Origin: Rivularia sp. MS3
GTDB taxonomy: Bacteria; Cyanobacteriota; Cyanobacteriia; Cyanobacteriales; Nostocaceae
Assembly (NCBI GenBank): GCA_019192545.1
Contig: JAHCMI010000007.1
Span: 1-64,000, forward strand
DNA: 64,000 nucleotides
Reading direction: 5' to 3'
Shown here: positions 8,848 through 17,300 of the stretch, piece by piece
How positions within the stretch are numbered: the first letter of the stretch is position 1
Layout: each line of letters begins with the position of its first letter
The notes under the pieces: generated by a model
Databases searched by the model: none
What the model was told of the DNA's origin: nothing
The model's input: the letters and a program-made list of their open reading frames with translations, nothing else
Made by a program: the position numbers and the translations under genes

Positions 8848-9240
8848 GTGCAATTTACTCGTTCGTCTAAGTTACTGGGAATTGGCTCTAGTCTACTGAT
8901 GGGAATATCTGTAATAGCAGTAACTTCTCAACCCGCGAAAGCTAACTTGTGGGATACGACTAAAGAAATTATTGAAGAGAACTTTAATGGTATTAGAGGT
9001 AATACTGTTGGTAGAATCTACGACCAAACTTTTATTGCAGAAATGTCTTCCGCTGAAGTAGATAAATACAAAGAGAGATAGGGAGGTGATTACAGCGCAA
9101 AAATTTCTGATTGGTGCAATAACAAAGCTTACGAAGCTGGTTGGAGAAATATCATCGGAACTTCAATTCCTTTTCTTAATACTACTTGGCGGGAAGAAAA
9201 CGGTAAGGTCAATTGTTATGTAAGGCACGCGGCTAAATAG
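8848..9240 (+). pseudogene. Small secreted protein, interrupted by in-frame TAG
   Basis: A GTG start at 8848 follows GGAG at 8835-8838. The first part encodes a Sec signal peptide: basic start, hydrophobic GIGSSLLMGISVIAV, and an AKA cleavage site near residue 32. A TAG at 9079-9081 stops it after 77 residues, but the same frame continues openly for 52 codons (GGDYSAKISDWCNNKAYEAG and on to a TAG at 9238-9240), giving a 130-aa protein with two cysteines in the distal part. The coding look on both sides means a single nonsense change, a sequence error, or read-through. Function unknown. Confidence 0.7.
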
Positions 9241-9289
9241 TTTTGTTAATTCAAAATTAACAAGGGAAATATTTTCATCGTCATGCTAG

Positions 9290-9326
9290 AAAAGCGTCTA
9301 AATTTTTCGGTTTAGACGCTTTCTTT
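9290..9326. terminator. Bidirectional hairpin between secreted-protein gene and array 2
   Basis: A perfect stem AAAGCGTCTAAA/TTTAGACGCTTT ends four bases before the first listed repeat of array 2. It is followed by T-rich sequence on the plus strand and preceded by weaker A/T sequence. It could end the rightward gene and the leftward pre-crRNA of array 2. Confidence 0.65.
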
Positions 9327-10157
9327 GTTTCCATTAGTTCAACTTCCGAAGAAGTTTAAAGTCGAGTTATGAAAGCTGCTAAAAAAGAGATGGCTTTGTT
9401 TCCATTAGTTCAACTTCCGAAGAAGTTTAAAGCATTTGATTGGAACGAGTTTGCATATATGTATATGTGTTTCCATTAGTTCAACTTCCGAAGAAGTTTA
9501 AAGATGACTTTAACAGAAGTGTTAGAAAACGCTATTAAGTTTCCATTAGTTCAACTTCCGAAGAAGTTTAAAGTCAGCAAGGAGCAGTCTTTATAAAAGG
9601 AGGTCCAAATCGTTTCCATTAGTTCAACTTCCGAAGAAGTTTAAAGCTAATATCAGTTTAGGTTTGGTTGCTATATTAGTGTTTCCATTAGTTCAACTTC
9701 CGAAGAAGTTTAAAGAAACGGCCTTGCTCTGCAATTTACGGAGGAAGATAATGGTTTCCATTAGTTCAACTTCCGAAGAAGTTTAAAGTTCCAGTAGTTG
9801 GCAAATTGCATTAAAAGTTATCTCTGCACGTTTCCATTAGTTCAACTTCCGAAGAAGTTTAAAGAGTTCTCACTCCATTTACTTTAATGTGAATGACAAA
9901 GCCGTTTCCATTAGTTCAACTTCCGAAGAAGTTTAAAGGAGCTTTTCACACAGCTAGAGGTTTATTCTAGTGACGTTTCCATTAGTTCAACTTCCGAAGA
10001 AGTTTAAAGGAGTTAATGTGAACTCGTCCGACAAACTCGATGTTATAGAGGTTTCCATTAGTTCAACTTCCGAAGAAGTTTAAAGCTTATCAAGGCATTT
10101 TGCCTGTTCGGATTATCCGTTGGTTTCCATTAGTTCAACTTCCGAAGAAGTTTAAAG
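9327..10157 (-). CRISPR. CRISPR array 2: 12 repeats of 35 nt, 11 spacers, inverted
   Basis: Twelve identical 35-nt repeats, written on the plus strand from GTTTCCATTAGTTCAAC to AAGAAGTTTAAAG, with 11 spacers of 34-41 nt. Read on the minus strand the unit equals that of array 1 except CTTTA for CTTTG, and every copy shares that difference. The 5' handle logic and the homologous leader at 10158-10394 put transcription on the minus strand, towards array 1. Confidence 0.98.
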
Positions 10158-10394
10158 GCTAGCCTCTGAAAGCCTAACCTAGCAGTGATTCTACAGCACT
10201 TTTTTTTTGGGATGCAAAATTTGACCGGAATAATTGATAATTCTTATCAATAAACTCATAACTAACAAGGTTCAAAGCCTTATACAGCAAGTGATTTGTG
10301 GGATACGACGAAAGAATAGGGGTTTGAGCGATTTTAGTTATCCCACGAAAAGGAGAAGGGGGGAAAGGGGGAAGAGGGGGTAGAATTGGATTCA
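10158..10394 (-). promoter_or_regulatory. CRISPR leader 2 (for array 2)
   Basis: About 237 bp homologous to leader 1 in inverted orientation, including the TTGATAA/TTATCAA inverted repeat (10235-10251), the CATCCCA block, the GCTAGC junction and the C-rich tract. The two leaders differ at scattered positions, so the duplication is not very recent or has drifted. Confidence 0.85.
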
Positions 10395-10415
10395 AACTTT
10401 TTACTTTTGACTTTT

Positions 10416-10490
10416 AATGGTGCGTGATGGTATGCGCGAATTTGTTTGATTGTGTTTGATAAATTTATTTTAACCGTCACAGCACCCTAC
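10416..10490 (-). repeat. Dispersed palindromic repeat, copy D
   Basis: A copy of the 75-bp element in the orientation opposite to copy C and in the mirror position outside leader 2. It ends one base before the stop codon of the next leftward gene (10492). Confidence 0.8.
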
Positions 10491-10491
10491 A

Positions 10492-11307
10492 TTAGATTTT
10501 TTTTCTAGCATCTGCGACGTAAGCGGAGTCTACTACGGTTCCCATGAGGTTGATTGGTGTGTTAGCGGAAGCGTAATATTTGACGTTTGGCTTGTTTGGT
10601 AATTCATCAATTGCTTTAATTCTCAGTTTTCCAGGACGAATATATACTATTATAATTGCTTGTTTGGGAAGCACTTTGACTATTTTATCGATTTGATATG
10701 CTGCTCTTTCTTGTATTAGCGTATTGATTTCATTTTCTTGTTTACCACTTTTTTCTGCATCGCTGACTAGTTGATAATTTACTAAGTCTAAAACTACAAT
10801 ATCGCTGATAATTTTAATTTTTTTAGAAGCATCTAAAATTCTTGTATCTTTAAAGTCTCGTTGAGCTAACAATAAATACTCTGCGGGATATTCATCTACT
10901 GTTATTACTTCATCTTTGGGAAGAATGTAGTCAACGGATATATTACCTAGTATTTCTTCTCTAACTAAAATTTGCTTCAGATTATCAACTTGTTTCCCTA
11001 CAATTGTACTTACGGATGTTTGTAATCTTGTTTCCACTTCGGTTTTTACCATTTGTTGGGCTTCTTTTAGACTTTGCTTAAAAAAGAAAGTGCTAACAAT
11101 TCCAACTGCTGTGACAAGTAAGCCTATTGCTGTGAGAAAAGCAGTGAAGCTATTGTTTAAGCGGGAGTGGGAATCTTGAAGAAACTTAATTTGTTCTTGG
11201 AGATATTTGATATCAATCGCAGTATTTGAAGATGTTGCTTGAGCTATGGATAAGTAGATTTTTAGGAGCCAGGTTTGAGGTAGATTGAATAAGTGAGATA
11301 GATGCAT
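10492..11307 (-). CDS. Coiled-coil membrane protein with C-terminal soluble domain
   Basis: A 271-aa protein I do not recognise. An N-terminal hydrophobic stretch is followed by a coiled coil (IKYLQEQIKFLQDSHSRLNN), a transmembrane helix FLTAIGLLVTAVGIVSTFFF at about residues 57-76, a second coiled segment, and a soluble domain of about 150 residues with alternating strands and helices (IISDIVVLDLVN, AIIIVYIRPGKL, VKYYASANTPINLMGT) that suggests a Rossmann-like fold. The plan (coiled coil, one membrane helix, alpha/beta sensor or effector domain) resembles membrane-linked proteins of nucleotide-signalling defence systems. It lies next to leader 2 of a type III locus, so an ancillary role is possible but unproven. 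Confidence 0.5.
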   Translation of the reverse strand: MHLSHLFNLPQTWLLKIYLSIAQATSSNTAIDIKYLQEQIKFLQDSHSRLNNSFTAFLTAIGLLVTAVGIVSTFFFKQSLKEAQQMVKTEVETRLQTSVSTIVGKQVDNLKQILVREEILGNISVDYILPKDEVITVDEYPAEYLLLAQRDFKDTRILDASKKIKIISDIVVLDLVNYQLVSDAEKSGKQENEINTLIQERAAYQIDKIVKVLPKQAIIIVYIRPGKLRIKAIDELPNKPNVKYYASANTPINLMGTVVDSAYVADARKKI

Positions 11308-11398
11308 AGTGATTTTAATTATTAGTAATTAACTCGATTATTTTTAATAGCTTGTTCTCAAGTCCTATTTATCTTACATCTTGCACCATTGTCGTTAA

Positions 11399-11530
11399 GC
11401 CGGAAACCCGCCTTAAAATCAATTTTAAGGCTCATATACAAAGTGCGTTAAAACGCACTAAAAGACTTGCCCAGTCTGATTTATCAGACTTTTTGTTTAA
11501 GCCTGGGAATTTATTCCAAGGCGGTTGTTG
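11399..11530. repeat. Structured intergenic repeat with nested hairpins
   Basis: A row of palindromes: CCTTAAAATCAATTTTAAGG at 11412-11431, AGTGCGTTAAAACGCACT, GTCTGATTTATCAGAC, and the outer GCCTGGGAATTTATTCC. The arrangement parallels 7300-7480. It fills most of the gap upstream of the membrane-protein gene; no ORF is supported here. Confidence 0.55.
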
Positions 11531-11627
11531 AGAATGGTGCAAGATGTGAGATTTATAGGACTTTTACTATTAGATTAGGGTTTGCAACCCCACACGGGTA
11601 GGTAAGAAAACCCACCAAATTTACTGT

Positions 11628-11697
11628 GGTGCGTGACGGTATGTACAAATTATTTGATGATGTTTGAAAGTTATCGTCACCGTCACAGCACCCTACG
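11628..11697 (-). repeat. Dispersed palindromic repeat, copy E
   Basis: Copy of the 70-75-bp element with ends GGTGCGTGACGGT and ACCGTCACAGCACCCTACG. It forms a direct tandem with copy F, mirroring the tandem B/C. Confidence 0.8.
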
Positions 11698-11710
11698 TTT
11701 TTTGACTTTT

Positions 11711-11783
11711 AATGGTGCATGACGGTATGTACAAATTATTTGATGATGTTTGATAAGTTATCGTCACCGTCACAGCACCCTAC
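11711..11783 (-). repeat. Dispersed palindromic repeat, copy F
   Basis: Nearly identical to copy E over its whole length (inner segment ATGTACAAATTATTTGATG shared). It lies 16 bases from the stop codon of the helicase pseudogene. Confidence 0.8.
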
Positions 11784-11799
11784 GTTTTTTGACTTTAAT

Positions 11800-13978
11800 T
11801 TAAACCTTAACATCCGGAATCAAAGAACTAGGTTCTCCATAATAACTAACGGTAACGCATCGTTTAGCACGAGTTGCTGATACATGAATTAATGAGCGTT
11901 CTGCATTCATTATGGCATTACGAGCGGCTTTATCGGAAGCATTTTTTAATGCCGATTGTAAGGGTAAATAATTATCATTAATTCCGGCTAAAATCACATA
12001 TTCAAATTGCAATCCTTTAACTCGATGCATTGTGGCAACTCTGACTCCTGGGTGAGATAGGTTGTCTGGTTGGCTGCGTTTGATTTGTTGGGTTTTTATT
12101 CCTATTTCGTTGAGAACTGATATATATTGATTAACTAATTGATTTGTACGGACAACAATACAGCTATTGGAAAGAGGATTTCCTTCTTCTTCTAATTTTT
12201 GCAGGTATGTTTTAATAGATGCAATTTCTTCACTAAAGCTATCAAATCCGCGTATAATTGGTTCGTCTCCGTGGAGTAATGAGCGATATCCTTTTAAATC
12301 GTCTTGATTTCCATCTAAATCGTCAACTGTGACTCCTTCCAGGACGTTGGTTGCCCATTTTCTGGTTTCGTCGGTGGTACGATAATTAATTCTGAGTTTG
12401 TGGGAGCGTCCCCGAATATCTATACCGCATCGACTGAGAACGAGTTTGCGTCCGTAAATTCTTTGATGGGGGTCGCCAACGATAAAGATATCATTTCCGG
12501 TGTCTTTGGGGGGAACTATTTCCCGAATTAACGAGAAGGTAGCTTGACTCATGTCTTGAGCTTCGTCTACGATTACGGCTTTGAAGGGTAGGGTTTCACC
12601 AGGTTTGTTTTTTAGTAGACTGCAAACGTCGCTCATTGCGTCTTCGCTTTCTTTCCAGCCTTTTTGTTGCAGAAAGGAGCGATATTCTTCAAATACTTGC
12701 CAAATTGCCGCTCTATCGGCTCGATTTAATCTGGTACCTCTTCCGCTTCTGGGAACTTTCAGATATTGTTTAAGGGAGCTTATTTTATTGGCTTGAATTA
12801 CTTCTTTCCATTCGTCTTTGTAAAATTCAAGGCTAAGTGAAGGGGTTTCTGGTTTGCAGGTGTAAGCTTTTTCCCAGAGTTCTGCAACTTGCTCATCGTA
12901 GACGATTTTGGCATTAATACCTTCACTTTTTAGAAAAGATGCTACCCAAGAATCGATATTTTCAACTTTAATACGTTTCATGGTTTCGGAGGAGCAGATT
13001 TTCCGTAGGTTGGCTTCGATATCTACCGCTAAGTTACGAGTAAACGTTGTGAATAAAATGCGTTAAGCGAAGCTCACCGAAGGTATCGCCATTATTTGTA
13101 AATCGATTTTCAGCGAGCCATTTTGCTCTATGCATTGCTACGACTGTTTTTCCGGTTCCCGCTCCACCTAATACTCTTACGGGACCTTTCCAATCACGTT
13201 CGACTAAGCGTCTTTGACTGGGATGCAAAAATACGCGCCATTTTTCTAAAGGTGCTGCGAGTATTTCTAGTAATTCAGCATCATCTTCAACGACTCGGAA
13301 GCGACGTTTGCTGTCATCGGTTTGTAATGCTGCATCAATATTATCAGTATCAACTTTCTGTTCGGTTTTCTTAAACTGTTGCGCTAGAGTTTCTTCGACG
13401 GAGTAACCAGCACCTATCATTAATAAAGCGTCTGCTGCTTCTTCTGGTAGTTGAGGAATAATTTGGTCAATATCGGTATCGGTGACGACAGCACGAATTG
13501 CTGTCAATAATTCGTTGGGGATACCAAGTCGGAGCAGATATTTATCGGGTATTTTATCGAATCTACCGGGGATTTCAGGAGCTTTCCGGCTGGTAATTTC
13601 CGTTTCGATAGCGCTAACTTGTTCGATGTCAATAATTTGTAGCGAACCGGATTCTGGGTTAATTTTACACACCCGACGTTGTGCCCAATCGTAAGCTTCA
13701 TCATGATTATCAACCCAAAGCAGGGTGTAGATATTTCCTTTGCTGGGTTTGAGGACAATAGCTCTATAAGAACCGTCCACTCGAACTGATTTTAAATTGG
13801 GGTCTTTAGCATTATTGATTTTTTCATAATTAATACCCGAACTGGTTGGGTTCTTTTTGAATTTTTCTATAAAGTCTGTAGTTCTAGCTTGAGTTCTTTT
13901 AGGTAATTTACTAAAAGCATCGAGAAAATCTGCTGATATTGCTAATTTAGGTTGATGTTTTAACATGGGTGAAGTCAA
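11800..13978 (-). pseudogene. RelE-like domain fused to UvrD-type helicase, frameshifted
   Basis: Two adjacent leftward reading frames make one superfamily 1 helicase. The first (13978 to 13034) starts with a RelE-like domain (FLDAFSKLPKRTQARTTDFI, later KSVRVDGSYRAIV) and then Walker A GGAGTGKTVVAMHRA. The second (12981 to 11800) has Walker B VIVDEAQDM, motif III IVGDPHQRIYGR, motif V MHRVKGLQFEYVIL and motif VI HVSATRAKR. The break lies at 13063-13084, a 22-bp insertion in a HIP1 octamer; taking it out restores GDRILFTTFTRNLA, a textbook motif Ia. No further stop is seen. Family members of this design are often near defence genes. With the insertion the protein loses motifs Ia-VI and should be inactive. 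Confidence 0.88.
13063..13084. mobile_element. 22-bp SDR-like insertion splitting HIP1 site
   Basis: The flanks GCG (13060-13062) and ATCGC (13085-13089) join into GCGATCGC. The insert consists of two tiny hairpins in a row, AGC-GAA-GCT and ACC-GAA-GGT. Size and nature fit the very small dispersed repeats (about 21-27 bp) known from Nostoc genomes. It shifts the helicase frame by one base. Confidence 0.65.
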
Positions 13979-14003
13979 AAGTTAAAAGTCAAAAGTAAAA
14001 AAA

Positions 14004-14075
14004 CGTAGGGTGCTGTGACGGTTACGATAAACTATCAAACATAATCAAAAAATTTGTACATACCGTCACGCACCA
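14004..14075 (+). repeat. Dispersed palindromic repeat, copy G
   Basis: Copy with ends CGTAGGGTGCTGTGACGGT and CCGTCACGCACCATT, located just upstream of the helicase pseudogene start and followed by heptamer repeats. Confidence 0.8.
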
Positions 14076-14082
14076 TTTAAAT

Positions 14083-14125
14083 TCAAAAGTCAAAAGTCAA
14101 AAGTCAAAAGTCAAAAGTCAAAAAT
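14083..14125 (+). repeat. Heptamer tandem repeat (AAAAGTC)n
   Basis: About six perfect tandem copies of AAAAGTC. Short versions of the same heptamer recur next to many genes here (for example 3302, 5888, 13982). Such short tandem heptamers are typical of heterocystous cyanobacteria. Confidence 0.85.
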
Positions 14126-14240
14126 AGAAAACATACTCCTCCTCTTCTTACTCTTCCTCTGCGCTCTCTGTCTTGGAAAGTTGCTCATGGGGGAAACCCC
14201 CAAGACCGCACTTTCCGCTGCGTACTCTGCGGTTTTTTAG
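14126..14240. repeat. Composite intergenic repeat with GGGGG/CCCCC hairpin
   Basis: Pyrimidine-rich sequence containing CATGGGGGAAACCCCCAAG (a 5-bp GC hairpin) at about 14188-14206, nested within a TCTGCG-type repeat that resumes as GCGTACTCTGCGG. It looks like one small repeat inserted into another. No gene is supported. Confidence 0.45.
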
Positions 14241-14267
14241 ATTCAATTATTCGTGTCCAACTAACAC

Positions 14268-14388
14268 AAACCACGAACCCCGAACCCCGAACCACGAACC
14301 ACGAACCCCGAACCCCGAACCACAAACTACTAACCACGAACCACGAACCACGAACCCCGAACCACGAACCACGAACCACGAACCATTA
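14268..14388 (+). repeat. Degenerate heptamer tandem array (CGAACCM)n
   Basis: About 17 tandem 7-bp units alternating CGAACCA and CGAACCC, with a few altered units. It reaches into the stop-codon region of the giant helicase gene (stop at 14386-14388). Reading frames across it give only a PNHEPRT-type repeat and are not genes. Confidence 0.85.
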
Positions 14389-17300
14389 ACTCAAATATTT
14401 CTTCCTAAACTCCTCCGGATTAACCAAAACCTCATCAATACAAAAAACTTTCCATCCACGATTTTCAAAACATTTACGACTATCAATATCTTCTTCAACT
14501 AATAAAGCTAATTTATCCGACAACCAAGCAAATTCGGCTTCGGCTATTACAACATCATTACTATCAATTAATTCATAACCAACCTCCGGTATCTTCCAAT
14601 TATGATTTTGCATATCTTTGAGTAAAGATAATGCTGTTTCATCAAATATTAATTCCTCTAATTTCTGCCAAGCTGCTGAATTTTTATATTTATTATTGAC
14701 TGCTGTAGATTGATTTGTTTTTGGTGGTTGAAGTTGATTATTTAGATTATTCTTCTTTCCTTTAACCGTGACAACATAGCTGTGGTCGATAAACTGTAAA
14801 AGATTGAAGTAGCGTAATACTCCTACCCAAGCTTTTTGTAATTCTTTATCGTTTTCTGTTGCTGTATCATCTAAGTTAATTACAGCTAACGACCCGTTAC
14901 TTTCTTGATTGCTATGTCGTTGAGAATCTATTGAAATATAGATATCGACTAATTGATTATCGTTTTTGCTGTATTCAACATGACTTAAAATCCGTTTAGA
15001 TTTTATTGGTAAAAATGCATCAACTACATGATTATTCGTAAGCTGTAAAACTTTATTTTGCCAATTAAGACGAGATTTATCATCTTTAAAATTAACTCTA
15101 TCCGTTTGGGCTATAGTTCGCATTAATGCAAAGTTAGTCCATAATTGTTTGTCGGGATTCTTTAAAAAGTTAACTAGCCAAATAAAACTGCTTTTTTCAG
15201 CCAGAGGACGTAATTGTTCGCAGTTGTATTTTTCATAGAAAGTAGTTTCTCTATTAATAAATTGCGAATTCAGACCAATATCTAATAAATCAATACAAAA
15301 ATCATTTAAATTCACATTTGTTTTATTGGACAATTGCGAATCTACATCTCCCCAGGATAAAGACCAAACATGATATTTATTACTTTTAGCAATTGCCATT
15401 CTCTGCAAAAAATCTTCACCAATCCGATGCTCGTGATATTGCCATCCATCGGTAAATATTGCAATGGGTTTTATATTAGATGAATTCTTCGCAGGATAAA
15501 AAATAAAATCGGCTCTACTAGGAATTTCTACACCTTGATTAATTCCTAGTTCAACTTGCGGTTCTATATTCCAATCTTGATTGCCAATTTTAATAAAATA
15601 TCCGGCTTTTCCGTTAACTATTTCTTTGCGGAGAATAACGGGTTGTTCTTCATGATTTTCATCTTGATAACGGTAGCGCTGTAGTGCTTCTATAAAACGC
15701 AATTCAAGTATGCTATCAAATAATGCATTTAATTTAACTTGGGATAGCGGACTTTCTGTTTCGTGGAGTTGCTGACGATGATTTAATATGGTGTTGAGTA
15801 GGTCAATTGCGGTTCTACGACTGGTTTGGTCTTGGTCGTAACCGTTGCGATAACCGTACAAGCAGTTGTAACAACCGTCGTCACAATCGCAAGCTCGTAA
15901 TATAACTAATGCTTTTTCGAGTACCGAGAAGAAAGCTTCTTTATTGCGGACTAGTTGTCTGAGATATCCCGTTCCACCGGGGATTGTATCGTGGAGGAAT
16001 AAAAAGGGTTTGCGTAATAAGCTGGGTGTGTTTTCTTGGGGTTCTTGATTAACTAAGGTTCGTAAATGGTCTACTTGACCTTTGAAATGTTGTTTTAATC
16101 CCAGTTGCAAAGCTGCTATAAATGAATGCAGTTTTCTATCGGAAGTTAAGGTATCGACGGGTAATAATATCCGAATTGCTTCTGATTCAAATTGTCGGAA
16201 TAAATAGAGAATATCGGTAAAGTCTTTTTCGGTAGCGTTTTGATTACGAGGACAAATTAAGGTATGTTCGGGTTTTTCGGGGTCGGTTTGGACTTTACCG
16301 CAATGACGACATATCCTAAATCCAGGACGGGGACGACTGACACCTGCGATTTCAAAGTTTTCTGTTTGGGAATTACCTTCTCCAAAGTTGACTTCCCGGA
16401 AGGTGACTTTTGAAATCAATTCAAATCCAAAGGGGAATTCATCATCTTGGATGACAAAGGTTTTTTCCCTTGCTTCCGGTTCAAAATCTACCAGCATTTG
16501 CTGGGTGAAAAATGCGGGTTTTCTTTCGTCTGTATCATCTCCGATACGACTTTCTCTAGCGCTAGAGTTAGCCATTACCTGACGCAATCGTACCATTTTC
16601 CGCTTGCGTCCTTTGTCCGACCACATTGTATCTCCACAGCGGGGACAGTTCGGTTGTTTGGCTACTTCTAATATTGCTGGAGCTGCATAGGAACAGTTTC
16701 TACACAATCTCCATTCTTCTATTTTTGAAAGATTGAGGTCAATTTGGTCGATTTTAACTCGCTTTCCTTCAGCATAGAAAACGTTACTGGGAGCGAGTTC
16801 TTTGAGTGCGATCGCGCTGGGACGTTCGTACTCGAAGGTAAAGGTTTCGTATTTACCCGTGGTACTATTGCCTTTAATGTTTTTCAATCGCCAAATTATC
16901 GAACGTAGAATCACACCGGGTTCTGGGAATGCATAATTGGGTAACAATCCTTCATCGGTAAAGAAATTGAGAATATTTTTATCGTTGATTGTTTTAACCA
17001 ACTCCATGATTCCGCTACGCTCTCGCTGGAGTTCTGCTAGTTCTTCTTCATGATTTTCGCTACGAGCTGCTTGTTCTTTATCTTTGATTCGTCGTCTGAG
17101 GATTTCAATTTGATTCTTTAGCAAACGACGTTCTTCAACAACTTCCTGTAAACGATTAAGGATTCTCCAACGCAATCCACCATTATCATTATTGCCTTTT
17201 TCAATAAATATTTGTAGCTGTTGTGCTGTTCTTGGGGTTATTTGGTTCTCAAATAGTTCTAAAAATGATTGTAGTAAACTTGATTGTTGGGTTTCGATAA

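Noticed and set aside
9716-9756. GGAGG followed by ATG in a spacer of array 2, like a ribosome site and start codon
   Set aside because: The same bases read NGLALQFTEEDN as part of a coding frame, and they lie in a spacer; the match is accidental.
14173-14502. 109-aa rightward ORF rich in PNHEPRT
   Set aside because: It is produced by the CGAACCM heptamer array and runs antisense to the helicase end.
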